Below are positions 6,601 through 12,482 of a stretch of DNA of 25,099 nucleotides, piece after piece. Each line of letters starts with the position of its first letter. Within the stretch, counting starts at the first letter, position 1. The stretch lies in the IMG/VR virus record IMGVR_UViG_3300027708_000278, positions 1 to 25,099 of that record. One strand, 5' to 3'. Made by a program: the position numbers and the translations under genes. The DNA is from a virus. The notes under the pieces are model-generated. The model made no database searches, was not told the DNA's origin, and saw only the letters and a program-made list of their open reading frames with translations.

Positions 6601-6900
6601 CTACTTTACCGGGCGTGTTCGGCCCTTGAGGCGGGTTGAGGCATCACGAATGGTTGTTCCTGATGCGTCAATGAGCTTGCGAGCCTTACCGTAGGTAACG
6701 CCTAGTTCCTTAGCTACTTCGACGACTGGCATACCCTTTGCGTATAGCTGGGCAGCAGCTTGTGGTGTTACATCTGTCATGCTGTTTCCTTTCGTCATTT
6801 CGGCTGGCGGTTCTTCCGCAAGCCAGGCACGAGACCTCACGATGAGATCCCTTGCCTCGTTGAGTAACTGCAGCTGCGAGCTACCCAAAGTTATCGACAT
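6601..6900 (-). CDS. HTH DNA-binding protein with possible second start
   Basis: A 99-residue protein. Residues about 46-78 hold a resolvase or repressor-like helix-turn-helix (AAQLYAKGMPVVEVAKELGVTYGKARKLI) and the C-terminus is basic. ATG 6900 overlaps the stop of the zinc-ribbon gene (ATGTCGATAA), typical of coupling. However, an in-frame ATG at 6780 is preceded by GACGAAAGGAAACAGC, the leader found before many genes here. A 59-residue short form made of the HTH alone is therefore likely too. The extra N-terminus is an amphipathic helix (LQLLNEARDLIVRSRAWLAEE) that could mediate dimers. Confidence 0.78.
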   Translation of the reverse strand: MSITLGSSQLQLLNEARDLIVRSRAWLAEEPPAEMTKGNSMTDVTPQAAAQLYAKGMPVVEVAKELGVTYGKARKLIDASGTTIRDASTRLKGRTRPVK

Positions 6901-7055
6901 GTTGAACAGTAGTTTCCAACACGTATGTTTTTCATTGCGATGTCATAGACCTTGCCGCAATGATGACACGCTACCTTTATCAAGTCTCCGCGTTTAGGCT
7001 CACGCTTCTTAAGCTTAGGAATGTTTGGTAATGGAATCCTTATGGTGATAATCAT
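6891..7055 (-). CDS. Zinc-ribbon microprotein
   Basis: A 54-residue basic protein with CHHC at residues 30-33 and CSTC at 50-53, a four-ligand treble-clef or zinc-ribbon pattern, after a Lys/Pro-rich N-terminus. ATG 7055 overlaps the stop of the gene upstream by ATGA, and its own stop lies inside the start of the HTH gene at 6900. A nucleic-acid or protein-binding role is inferred from the fold only. Confidence 0.8.
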   Translation of the reverse strand: MIITIRIPLPNIPKLKKREPKRGDLIKVACHHCGKVYDIAMKNIRVGNYCSTCR

Positions 7056-7372
7056 TTTGTTTCATCGCCTCCTGGAGCTGTAGCCTTGAACGCACGGTAC
7101 GTAGCCGTATCAGCTGGGAGAAATCCATCGTCCGCGTGACATGAGAAACAGAGATACTCGTTGCGTCGATGCGACGGGTCACGAACTACCTTGTCATGTT
7201 TTCCGCATCGGTCGCAGATCGGGTCCTTTGGTTTAGTGCGAGCCCACTCGCGATAGCAGTAGGCACAGATCAAGTTATCAGCCGCGTTGTAGATAAGAAC
7301 GTTGTCTTCGTTGCACGTTACACATGTACCGTAGACATAGAGCTTGTCACGCTGTATGGTTCCTTGTGTCAT
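7052..7372 (-). CDS. Double zinc-ribbon protein
   Basis: A 106-residue protein with four CxxC pairs: CVTC (17-20) with CAYC (36-39), and CDRC near 53-56 with CFSC near 75-78. This makes two consecutive zinc ribbons. The second (CDRCGKHDKVVRDPSHRRNEYLCFSC) resembles small HNH-like or recombination-endonuclease zinc motifs, but no catalytic His-Asn-His set is clear. AGGATC lies before ATG 7372. Middle of the operon from promoter 8095-8103, with ATGA coupling to the next gene. Confidence 0.8.
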   Translation of the reverse strand: MTQGTIQRDKLYVYGTCVTCNEDNVLIYNAADNLICAYCYREWARTKPKDPICDRCGKHDKVVRDPSHRRNEYLCFSCHADDGFLPADTATYRAFKATAPGGDETK

Positions 7373-7407
7373 AATTAGATCCTAATCCTTTTACCTGAAC
7401 TTGTAAA

Positions 7408-7668
7408 CTAGTCTACTTGACTTTCTAGAACACGCATTTTTCGTGGTCCGTATTGTGAGGTAGGTAGTCCAATGTTAATAGATACCTGACAGTCGATGTA
7501 GTCGGTGTGTCGAGCTGAGATCCTGAGGTTACCCTTAGCCTTTAGTCCAAGGTTCACGAACTCGATGTCCTGTGGGTTGTAGATGTAGTGACCGCAGGAG
7601 ATGCAGACCTCAAACGTGTTGTCGTCTCTGCGACGAGGCACGCGCTCGTCCTTTGCTATGAACTTCAT
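7408..7668 (-). CDS. Small protein with one CxxC pair
   Basis: An 86-residue protein (MKFIAKDERVPRRRDDNTFEVCISCGHYIYNP...). CISC at 22-25 is the only close cysteine pair, with a single later Cys, so it may be a half zinc site or a redox pair. The C-terminal part is beta-rich. ATG 7668 overlaps the stop of the upstream membrane gene by ATGA. Function not recognised. Confidence 0.72.
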   Translation of the reverse strand: MKFIAKDERVPRRRDDNTFEVCISCGHYIYNPQDIEFVNLGLKAKGNLRISARHTDYIDCQVSINIGLPTSQYGPRKMRVLESQVD

Positions 7669-7820
7669 CGCTTGTCCTTAGGCTTTACCACGCCAAGGAT
7701 TGGCTGGATCTTAATAATTGACTTTCGGTACTGGTAGTACTTGTATCCAACGATGGAGGCAAGTGCCAGTGCCGCTACTACTAGGTGACCCCAGGTGAGG
7801 TCGAAGCTGACATGTATCAT
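7665..7820 (-). CDS. Single-pass membrane microprotein
   Basis: A 51-residue protein with a hydrophobic segment LTWGHLVVAALALASIVGY (8-26) followed by a basic tail KYYQYRKSIIK, which suggests N-out/C-in. Both ends overlap neighbours by ATGA (start 7820, stop inside start 7668), so its translation depends on coupling. Unknown function. Confidence 0.75.
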   Translation of the reverse strand: MIHVSFDLTWGHLVVAALALASIVGYKYYQYRKSIIKIQPILGVVKPKDKR

Positions 7821-8050
7821 TTGGTTCCTCTCAATGAACGCTCTGCGATTTCATCTAACGATGCTGCAAGTAAAAGGGCTGGGAAGCAGCCAACGATTGC
7901 TGATAGAACTGCTGCCGCTAAGCTAAGCCAGCGCGGTCCTGCTAGAAAAATCATTGCTGAGATGAAGAGCCATGAGGCTGCAAGTACTTTCATTCCCGCT
8001 GCGTAGCGGCGGAATCGGTAGACCTTGTCTGTCTTGTATGTAATCTTCAT
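7817..8050 (-). CDS. Two-helix membrane protein
   Basis: A 77-residue protein with two hydrophobic segments, VLAASWLFISAMIFLAG (22-38) and LSLAAAVLSAIVGCFPALLLAA (42-63), and basic N-terminal residues. ATG 8050 is chosen because GACGAAAGGA precedes it at the usual distance; an earlier in-frame ATG at 8071 lies within the leader. It heads a seven-gene operon down to 6424. Size and topology would fit a small holin or a membrane-associated anti-host protein, but neither can be shown. Confidence 0.75.
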   Translation of the reverse strand: MKITYKTDKVYRFRRYAAGMKVLAASWLFISAMIFLAGPRWLSLAAAVLSAIVGCFPALLLAASLDEIAERSLRGTK

Positions 8051-8094
8051 GTTAGTCCTTTCGTCATTCACCGTGGGGTTTCGGTGATAGGTTA

Positions 8095-8103
8095 ATTATA
8101 ACA
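8095..8103 (-). promoter_or_regulatory. Extended -10 promoter with 5' hairpin
   Basis: TGTTATAAT driving the operon 8050-6424. Predicted start near 8088; the transcript would begin with a CACCG/CGGTG hairpin (8069-8073 and 8082-8086) and continue into the ACGAAAGGA leader. Confidence 0.75.
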
Positions 8104-8109
8104 GGTAAA

Positions 8110-8316
8110 TCAGGCAGATGCTAGCAACTGAAGGGTTTCAGTTTCATTTAATTTTCGATAGTCTACCTTCGTGTAGGTATGAATCTGTTCAGTGACCTCG
8201 AGCTTGTTGATGGCTCCAGTAGTTCCTGTGACCAGTTGCTTCACGAACTCGGCTGAGTCAACGTGATACCCATAGGTGGTTCCGTTAACCGTGATTGCTA
8301 CTCCGTATGATTTCAT
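8110..8316 (-). CDS. Small protein of unknown function
   Basis: A 68-residue, beta-rich protein (MKSYGVAITVNGTTYGYHVDSAEFVKQLV...). ATG 8316 follows the leader ACGACGAAAGGA. It has no copy of the -10 motif in front; instead a hairpin with a UUCG loop lies between it and the gene ending at 8378. It is therefore probably read from the promoter at 8627-8635. Not recognised. Confidence 0.75.
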   Translation of the reverse strand: MKSYGVAITVNGTTYGYHVDSAEFVKQLVTGTTGAINKLEVTEQIHTYTKVDYRKLNETETLQLLASA

Positions 8317-8347
8317 TTATTTCCTTTCGTCGTTTTGGGTGGGGGAA

Positions 8348-8371
8348 GGCGGGGAGCCGAAGCTCCCCACC
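8348..8371 (-). terminator. GC-rich hairpin with UUCG tetraloop
   Basis: On the minus strand GGTGGGGAGC-TTCG-GCTCCCCGCC, 10 bp with one mismatch, and no T-run after it on that strand. It sits between two genes that share a promoter, so partial termination, processing or 3'-end protection are possible. On the plus strand CTTTT follows the stem. Confidence 0.6.
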
Positions 8372-8377
8372 CTTTTA

Positions 8378-8584
8378 CTAATCTTCGTCTTCTTGCTCTT
8401 CGTGGTTCAAGAAGTCTTCAATCGCTCCTTGGACCGCGTCACCGACCATCTCTGAAAGTCGGTCGAGCTGCTCATCGGTAAAGGTTACCTTTGGCTCATC
8501 GTCATTCATGTAGTTGGCCATTTCCTCAATCATGTCAACTGTTAGTACTGACTCAACTACCTTGTAGTCTTTGCTGTATGCCAT
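8378..8584 (-). CDS. Acidic small protein, paralogue of the one at 14409-14621
   Basis: A 68-residue, very acidic protein. YSKDYKVVESVLTVDMIEEMANY and FTDEQLDRLSEMVGDAVQ align with the protein at 14409-14621 (YSKDYKIINSSLTVDELEELTTY, FTNDQINELSNDIEEAIQ). The C-terminus is a run of Glu/Asp. ATG 8584 is chosen because GGAG lies before it and the promoter lies inside any longer form. Function unknown; acidic helices suggest a protein-binding or DNA-mimic type surface, which is speculative. Confidence 0.78.
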   Translation of the reverse strand: MAYSKDYKVVESVLTVDMIEEMANYMNDDEPKVTFTDEQLDRLSEMVGDAVQGAIEDFLNHEEQEDED

Positions 8585-8626
8585 TTTCGGATCTCCAATT
8601 CCCACGGCGTTTCCGTGTATAGGTTA

Positions 8627-8635
8627 ATTATAACA
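8627..8635 (-). promoter_or_regulatory. Extended -10 promoter with 5' hairpin
   Basis: TGTTATAAT; predicted start near 8620, so the RNA opens with CACGG/CCGTG (8603-8607, 8613-8617), 5 bp with a five-base loop, only three bases from the 5' end. Confidence 0.75.
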
Positions 8636-8655
8636 GGTAGGTGTCTAGAACCTGA

Positions 8656-8832
8656 CTAGCTCTTAGTTCCCCAGGTCACCAGGGTGATGACCTTGTCCGC
8701 AAGAAAGTTGCTACGGCGATAAGCTTCAGCCCAAGATTCGGCCTCAGCTTCTGAACGGCAGTACTGGTAGACGGTTTCCCCGCTACTCAAGGTGTAGTAA
8801 TACTTAGTTTGGTTTCCTGGTACATTTTTCAT
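8656..8832 (-). CDS. Small protein of unknown function
   Basis: A 58-residue protein (MKNVPGNQTKYYYTLSSGETVYQYCRSEAEAES...). The pattern of a short beta hairpin and then a helix (SEAEAESWAEAYRRSNF) with terminal strands fits a compact alpha/beta microprotein. ATG 8832 is chosen for GGAG at the right distance; its promoter lies upstream at 8864. Transcribed alone. Not recognised. Confidence 0.72.
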   Translation of the reverse strand: MKNVPGNQTKYYYTLSSGETVYQYCRSEAEAESWAEAYRRSNFLADKVITLVTWGTKS

Positions 8833-8863
8833 TTGGATCTCCAATCCGTTAGCGTATAAGCTA

Positions 8864-8872
8864 ATTATAACA
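8864..8872 (-). promoter_or_regulatory. Extended -10 promoter
   Basis: TGTTATAAT for the gene at 8656-8832; predicted start near 8857, leader about 25 nt with GGATTGGAG. Confidence 0.75.
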
Positions 8873-8878
8873 GGTAGG

Positions 8879-9058
8879 TTAGGACCTAGGCTTGCGCTCT
8901 GGACTTCGCCTGGAGATTTCACAGGTATCTGGTTTTATACCCTGAGACTTTAGCCAAGCCTTCGCCGCATCCTCGTTCATGAACTGCCCTACCCAGCTTC
9001 CGCTGGGGAGGAACACGTTCACAAGCTGATACAGCGTGTTGGTTTCCTTAGTACTCAT
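8879..9058 (-). CDS. Small protein of unknown function
   Basis: About 59 residues (MSTKETNTLYQLVNVFLPSGSWVGQFMNEDAAKAWLKSQGI...). The same strand-strand-helix plan as the neighbour at 8656-8832 (beta hairpin and then an acidic Ala-rich helix) suggests a similar fold, but the sequences are not clearly homologous. Two adjacent ATGs (9061, 9058) could start it; both lie inside the end of the 34-residue membrane gene, so translation is coupled. Confidence 0.7.
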   Translation of the reverse strand: MSTKETNTLYQLVNVFLPSGSWVGQFMNEDAAKAWLKSQGIKPDTCEISRRSPERKPRS

Positions 9059-9152
9059 CATCGCCAATGTGAATCGGGAACTTATTAGCAAATGAAACTA
9101 CTGCTACCGTACCAATGGTGCATGCTGCAACTATAATTAGAATTAGAAACAT
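9048..9152 (-). CDS. 34-residue single-pass membrane microprotein
   Basis: MFLILIIVAACTIGTVAVV forms one hydrophobic helix at the N-terminus, followed by SFANKFPIHIGDDEY. It starts one base after the stop of the gene at 9154, with GGAG in the end of that gene, and overlaps the next gene by 11 bases or more. Too short for most gene finders, but the coupling and the clean membrane segment support it. Unknown role. Confidence 0.7.
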   Translation of the reverse strand: MFLILIIVAACTIGTVAVVSFANKFPIHIGDDEY

Positions 9153-9153
9153 A

Positions 9154-9372
9154 TTACTCTCCTAGTCCGAACATCTCTGTCCAACATTTTGGGTGGTACC
9201 CAGTTTTTAATTGTTCACGCTTGGGTTTTGGCATCTCAGGGAATGCATCTTGAATGAGCATACCGCTTGTCCAAGCTTCATAACCTCGAGCATCAACCTC
9301 AAGGGAGTCTGATAAACCGCACCATGAACATGGTGGAGTTTCTACAAGATAGATTTCATTTTCCAGAGCCAT
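9154..9372 (-). CDS. Conserved actinophage small protein with Cys pairs
   Basis: A 72-residue protein: TPPCSWCGLSD at 12-22, a central AWTSGMLIQDAFPEM, and TGYHPKCW near 57-64. This arrangement (PPCxxCG...LIQxAxP...GxHPxCW) is a family I recognise from actinobacteriophages; the three Cys and the His could hold zinc. ATG 9372 has the ACGACGAAAGGA leader. It heads a three-gene unit (9372-8879). Confidence 0.8.
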   Translation of the reverse strand: MALENEIYLVETPPCSWCGLSDSLEVDARGYEAWTSGMLIQDAFPEMPKPKREQLKTGYHPKCWTEMFGLGE

Positions 9373-9398
9373 GATTATCCTTTCGTCGTTATAGGGTA

Positions 9399-9407
9399 AT
9401 TATAACA
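9399..9407 (-). promoter_or_regulatory. Extended -10 promoter
   Basis: TGTTATAAT; predicted start near 9392, leader about 20 nt and almost entirely ACGACGAAAGGA plus spacer, one of the shortest leaders that still has an SD. Confidence 0.75.
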
Positions 9408-9413
9408 GGTACC

Positions 9414-10010
9414 CTACTCGTCTTTTAGCTGAGCTAGGACCGTGAACGGTCCACCTGAGCCGGAGTCTAGTTTAGCTCCAATGGCTAGGGATTCCTTTAC
9501 TATTTCTTTAGCCGTATCAACGGTGAGCTTTCCCTTAGCTGGAAGATACGCATAGAGAGCTCCAATGGCGTAGTCACCACCAGTTCCCATACCGTATAGA
9601 CCAGTCGCATCTTTAACCCAGGCGTAATCCTCGCCGAGCTCGTAGATAGTTCCATTGACAACAACAAGAATCATTGAACCTTGTGATGCAGCTTCTTTTG
9701 TTTCTGGTCCAAGAGTTCTATCCGCGTATCCGTGGTCCTCGAAACATTTACGAAGAGCTGGCACGAAATCATTTGTAATGAATGCGTCGAGTTCACGACC
9801 GTATAAACCACTTGCGTCTGGTGGTGTGAACGTGTGTTCAAGAATGTTTATTGCACGCATGTCGCCTGCAGCACCAAATAAGTATTCGTCGTTAGCTACA
9901 ATTTTTCCGTAACCCTTTGACATCGTATAGATACGACCTTCATCGGTGATACGTGAATCTGAACCTACGACTGCCCAGCCTGGTCCCTGCACAGCAATTA
10001 TTGTAGTCAT
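9414..10010 (-). CDS. Ntn hydrolase, proteasome beta/HslV-like
   Basis: A 198-residue protein resembling HslV and 20S proteasome beta subunits, the threonine proteases. The sequence starts M-TTIIAVQGPGWAVVGSDSRIT. If Met is removed, Thr2 becomes the N-terminal nucleophile, D18 takes the position of Asp17, and K36 (GYGKIV) aligns with Lys33. FGAAGDMRA near 45-53 matches the conserved glycine loop, and GMGTGGDYAIGALYA near 140-154 matches the GSGxxxAxxAxxA helix. No propeptide is seen. It lacks the standard promoter; GAGAGGA precedes ATG 10010 and an inverted repeat lies upstream. No HslU-like unfoldase adjoins it; the nearest ATPase in the window is at 19554. Possible targets are host or phage proteins. 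Confidence 0.82.
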   Translation of the reverse strand: MTTIIAVQGPGWAVVGSDSRITDEGRIYTMSKGYGKIVANDEYLFGAAGDMRAINILEHTFTPPDASGLYGRELDAFITNDFVPALRKCFEDHGYADRTLGPETKEAASQGSMILVVVNGTIYELGEDYAWVKDATGLYGMGTGGDYAIGALYAYLPAKGKLTVDTAKEIVKESLAIGAKLDSGSGGPFTVLAQLKDE

Positions 10011-10023
10011 TGGCGTCCTCTCA

Positions 10024-10055
10024 GCGGTAGGTTCATTCTATCCTATACCTACCGC
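10024..10055. repeat. 9-bp inverted repeat in Ntn hydrolase leader
   Basis: GCGGTAGGT and ACCTACCGC, perfect arms with a 14-base centre, occupy the place where other genes have the promoter motif. A TAGAAT-like -10 (minus strand) lies within the centre. Operator or hairpin; it is 13 bases before the start codon. Confidence 0.55.
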
Positions 10056-10072
10056 CAGAGAACAGGGTCTTA

Positions 10073-10408
10073 TTAGACTAAATCTACAATTGAGGTAGGT
10101 ACCACAATCTCTGAGGAGACCACCTCACCGTTAGGAAGATACTTGGCAAATCGACCTACAGGTACGTCGAGTTTGACAACAATCTTCTTTTGGCGAATGC
10201 CAACAACCTTACCTGTATGTCCGATAACATACCGCGTGCCACAGGAATCATTGAAGCGAACTGAGTCGCCGATACCGAAGTCACGGGTGGTTTGGGTTGC
10301 GCGAACCTTCTTCATTCTTGCGTCTACTGCGTCCTTGACTTTAACCAGGTCCTTGTCTAGGATTCCTGAGTCTAGGGCCGCTTGAACTGCCTCTAGGGTC
10401 ATGTCCAT
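10073..10408 (-). CDS. Small protein with predicted beta-barrel C-terminus
   Basis: A 111-residue protein: an acidic/basic helical N-terminus (LEAVQAALDSGILDKDLVKVKDAVDARMKKV), then GDSVRFNDSCGTRYVIGHTGKVVGIRQKKIVVKLD, a pattern of short strands and glycines like KOW/SH3-type RNA-binding barrels. That assignment is tentative. ATG 10408 has the ACGACGAAAGGA leader. Transcribed from 10439-10447. Confidence 0.75.
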   Translation of the reverse strand: MDMTLEAVQAALDSGILDKDLVKVKDAVDARMKKVRATQTTRDFGIGDSVRFNDSCGTRYVIGHTGKVVGIRQKKIVVKLDVPVGRFAKYLPNGEVVSSEIVVPTSIVDLV

Positions 10409-10438
10409 TTGGTGTCCTTTCGTCGTTTGGTAAGGCTA

Positions 10439-10447
10439 ATTATATCA
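10439..10447 (-). promoter_or_regulatory. Extended -10 promoter that doubles as stop codon
   Basis: TGATATAAT for the gene at 10073-10408. Its TGA (10447-10445) is the stop codon of the upstream zinc-ribbon microprotein. Predicted start near 10432. Confidence 0.78.
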
Positions 10448-10588
10448 GGTAGGTTGCTTGAATCCTAGGTTGCTCAGGTGAGAATCATAGGTGTCCTTTG
10501 ATTCTTTAAAGCACGGGTCACAGGTTACCTTACTCAAACTAAAGCTTTTGTTCTTTAACCGCAGGTGACAGCGGACACAGGTTATCAT
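10445..10588 (-). CDS. Zinc-ribbon microprotein
   Basis: A 47-residue protein with CVRC (4-7) and CDPC (23-26) separated by a basic stretch, a compact zinc ribbon, then an unstructured tail. ATG 10588 overlaps the stop of the upstream gene as TAATG. Its own stop is the TGA of the next promoter. Missed by a length cut-off but well supported by overlaps and zinc ligands. Confidence 0.78.
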   Translation of the reverse strand: MITCVRCHLRLKNKSFSLSKVTCDPCFKESKDTYDSHLSNLGFKQPT

Positions 10589-10896
10589 TAGTTATCTAAG
10601 TCTGAGTACTTGTATTGTGGGTACATTTTATAGAAGCCTTGCATGTCCCAGTTCATATCCGTATTGCAGATAGAGCAGTTATTAGGATAGATGTCGTCAG
10701 GGTCACTCATGTCAAGTTCAACTAACTGAAGGCCGCACTCACCAAACCCAGCAGCAAGGTTCTCGAATATCGCATAGCGATTTTCCTCGGGGCTTTTACG
10801 AAACGTAATTGCCAGACGCTCCTCGCCAGTCAGTTCCTTCCAAGGGACTGCTGGACCACGGCACCACATAGATACCATAACCTTTTCAGTACTCAC
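10588..10896 (-). CDS. Small protein with one CxxC motif
   Basis: A 102-residue protein. The only close Cys pair is CSIC near residues 74-77 (NNCSICNTDMNWDMQGFY), and the N-terminal half reads like an alpha/beta domain (MWCRGPAVPWKEL...LAITFRKSPEENRYAIF). GTG 10896 gives a 4-base GTGA overlap with the upstream stop; the preceding GTG at 10899 is the alternative. GAGGAG lies just upstream. Unknown function. Confidence 0.72.
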   Translation of the reverse strand: MSTEKVMVSMWCRGPAVPWKELTGEERLAITFRKSPEENRYAIFENLAAGFGECGLQLVELDMSDPDDIYPNNCSICNTDMNWDMQGFYKMYPQYKYSDLDN

Positions 10897-11132
10897 CACA
10901 GTTCTCCTCTCAATGCGTGTTCGTATTGGTCACCGCGGTACGAGTTAGAACCAAAGGAGATGTCGCCCATAGCAAGCTTGTCCAAGTTAAAGACAGCGGT
11001 ATGACCTTCGTTCTCAAACATGACAACAAGCATGTCGCCTTCACCTTCGTGTTTCACGATGGCAACTTGAAACGGTAGACCTGAAACGCCATTTCGATGA
11101 AAGTCAGAGTCGGTGACTGTTATGTTATCCAT
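10893..11132 (-). CDS. Small protein of unknown function
   Basis: A 79-residue acidic protein with alternating strands (PFQVAIVKHEGEGDMLVVMFENEGHTAVFNLDKL). ATG 11132 overlaps the stop of the upstream gene by 8 bases (ATGGATAA). It is the third of five coupled genes between 11743 and 10445. Not recognised. Confidence 0.72.
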   Translation of the reverse strand: MDNITVTDSDFHRNGVSGLPFQVAIVKHEGEGDMLVVMFENEGHTAVFNLDKLAMGDISFGSNSYRGDQYEHALRGELW

Positions 11133-11391
11133 CGTAGCCATCATCCTCATACTCTCTTTCAAAGTCGGAGCTAAGACCACAGGTTGGGCACTTCCAAGTC
11201 CAAGACTCGAACACCACGTTCCAACTGTGAAACTCTTTTGTTAGAGTGATTTCTCGCTCTTCAACGATATCAAACTCAACGCACTCGTCGTTTTGGCATG
11301 AAGCCTCACGGTGGTCGATGTCCTCGCTTGAGTCGTAGCCAGCAATCTCAGGTTCGTTACCTGAGACTCCAGGAGGATAGTTGCTCGACAT
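11125..11391 (-). CDS. Actinophage YPPGV-family zinc protein
   Basis: An 88-residue protein starting MSSNYPPGVSGNEPEIAGYD, a signature I recognise from many actinobacteriophage small proteins. Residues about 32-36 (CQNDEC) and 67-70 (CPTC) supply four zinc ligands flanking a WTWKC strand. ATG 11391 lies one base after the upstream stop. The family's function is unknown; a zinc-ribbon adaptor role is possible. Confidence 0.82.
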   Translation of the reverse strand: MSSNYPPGVSGNEPEIAGYDSSEDIDHREASCQNDECVEFDIVEEREITLTKEFHSWNVVFESWTWKCPTCGLSSDFEREYEDDGYDG

Positions 11392-11392
11392 C

Positions 11393-11743
11393 TTAGGCAA
11401 GTCCTGCTCTAACAAGAACATCCTCGCGACTCTTTGGAGAAACTCCAAGAAGTTTGGCAACGAGTTCTACCGCGCGAAACTTACTTCCACCGATGTTCCA
11501 GTCAATTCGCTCGTTCATCGCTGGGGTTCCAAGTTCGTATCTCTTCCAGTCATAGATCTCTGCGTCTGTTCCATCCGCAAAGCGAATACACCAAGATACG
11601 GTGAGTTTTCCATCACCTGAGAAATCTACAACAGATGAGTCAAACGTTGGTTCTCCAAATACCTTTTCAATCTCTGCTCGGGTTACATCGAAGATGTATC
11701 CCATGAGGCTTCCGCCTGCAGTTGTGTCGTGTATGAAATCCAT
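11393..11743 (-). CDS. Conserved actinophage protein (IYDWKRYE family)
   Basis: A 116-residue protein with the pattern FDVTRAEIEKVFGEPT, IRFADGTDAEIYDWKRYE and DWNIGGSKFRAVELV, a family I recognise from phages of actinobacteria. It is a small alpha/beta protein of unknown function. ATG 11743 follows AGGAGAAGGAA. First gene of the coupled group 11743-10445, with its own promoter at 11775-11783. Confidence 0.82.
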   Translation of the reverse strand: MDFIHDTTAGGSLMGYIFDVTRAEIEKVFGEPTFDSSVVDFSGDGKLTVSWCIRFADGTDAEIYDWKRYELGTPAMNERIDWNIGGSKFRAVELVAKLLGVSPKSREDVLVRAGLA

Positions 11744-11774
11744 TTCCTTCTCCTATCGTTTCGTCGTTGGTATA

Positions 11775-11783
11775 ATTATATCA
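11775..11783 (-). promoter_or_regulatory. Extended -10 promoter
   Basis: TGATATAAT for the five-gene unit 11743-10445; predicted start near 11768. Confidence 0.75.
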
Positions 11784-11793
11784 GGTAGGTACT

Positions 11794-11913
11794 CTACCCT
11801 TTGTGCCAACAATCACAGCCACATCTCTTGGCACAATACTCGTGTTCACCTTCAACACAGTTATGGCACTTTGGCTTGACCACTGTTGTACCTTCAATTT
11901 TAGTTATTTTCAT
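11794..11913 (-). CDS. 39-residue cysteine-rich microprotein, leaderless
   Basis: MKITKIEGTTVV followed by KCHNCVEGEHEYCAKRCGCDCWHKG: six cysteines and three histidines in the last 25 residues, enough for one or two zinc sites. ATG 11913 is exactly at +1 of the promoter at 11920-11928 with no ribosome-binding site, so translation should be leaderless. No close family recognised. Confidence 0.75.
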   Translation of the reverse strand: MKITKIEGTTVVKPKCHNCVEGEHEYCAKRCGCDCWHKG

Positions 11914-11919
11914 AGGATA

Positions 11920-11928
11920 ATTATATCA
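11920..11928 (-). promoter_or_regulatory. Extended -10 promoter, leaderless start
   Basis: TGATATAAT with exactly six bases before ATG 11913. Confidence 0.75.
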
Positions 11929-11944
11929 GGTAGGTGTAGAGAAA

Positions 11945-11970
11945 GGTACCCTACTTGTGAGTAGGGTACC
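11945..11970 (-). terminator. Hairpin terminator
   Basis: Perfect 10-bp stem GGTACCCTAC/GTAGGGTACC, six-base loop, followed on the minus strand by TTTCTCT. It lies 13 bases beyond the stop at 11983. Confidence 0.75.
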
Positions 11971-11982
11971 CTCAACTTCTAT

Positions 11983-12321
11983 TTAGTCTTCTACTATTTC
12001 TTTTAGATTATCAAACCACTCATCAAAGATTTCTTGGTATTCATCTGACCATGTATCTATGTCTGTGGTGGTTATGGTTTCTTGACCATCAACATATTCA
12101 TTATTTTCTATTGATAGTGAGTGGTACTTATTGTCTGAAGTCTTAAGAATGTATGAAGACCACTCGTCACTTGGGTCTACAACAACTGCTGCTACATTTG
12201 TAGGTATGATGTATGGTAGGTTTTGATCTTTTAATACATCTACTAGGTGTTCAACTGTTGATGAATACATTGGGTTTTGTAGGAGGTTACTAAAGAGACC
12301 TTCAATTTTGTTTGAGTTCAT
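11983..12321 (-). CDS. Acidic AT-rich protein of unknown function
   Basis: A 112-residue, acidic protein ending WSDEYQEIFDEWFDNLKEIVED. Its DNA is visibly more AT-rich than the neighbours (frequent TAT, AAT and TTT codons), and its promoter alone lacks the usual CC upstream of TG, so it may be a recent arrival. ATG 12321 follows GGATTCCAA, with a hairpin at the 5' end of the leader. Closed by its own terminator. Not recognised. Confidence 0.75.
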   Translation of the reverse strand: MNSNKIEGLFSNLLQNPMYSSTVEHLVDVLKDQNLPYIIPTNVAAVVVDPSDEWSSYILKTSDNKYHSLSIENNEYVDGQETITTTDIDTWSDEYQEIFDEWFDNLKEIVED

Positions 12322-12365
12322 TTGGAATCCAATCTATCTTACTAACCCTTGTGGTTAATAAGATA

Positions 12366-12374
12366 ATTATATCA
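12366..12374 (-). promoter_or_regulatory. Extended -10 promoter with 5' hairpin
   Basis: TGATATAAT, preceded by ATA instead of the usual CC. Predicted start near 12359; TAACC/GGTTA pair over a five-base loop within the first 20 nt of RNA. The stretch 12375-12443 beyond it is AT-rich and holds no gene. Confidence 0.7.
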
Positions 12375-12443
12375 TATAGAACCCTAAAAATCAGGTAAAT
12401 AGAGTAAAATAGAGTGGTCAGTTTTATGACTTGACCAGGTCAT

Positions 12444-12478
12444 TTCTCAGGGGAGGATTGGAGTACTCACCCTGAGAA
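12444..12478 (-). terminator. Hairpin after the WGR-like gene
   Basis: TTCTCAGGG/CCCTGAGAA, 9 perfect bp around a 17-base loop, five bases past the stop at 12483. No T-run on the minus strand. A palindrome TGACCAGGTCA lies just to the left. Confidence 0.5.
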
Positions 12479-12482
12479 GCTT

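Noticed and set aside
9414-10010. Ntn hydrolase as a host-type PrcB proteasome subunit
   Set aside because: It lacks the propeptide and PrcA partner expected for actinobacterial proteasomes. The short HslV-like N-terminus fits better.
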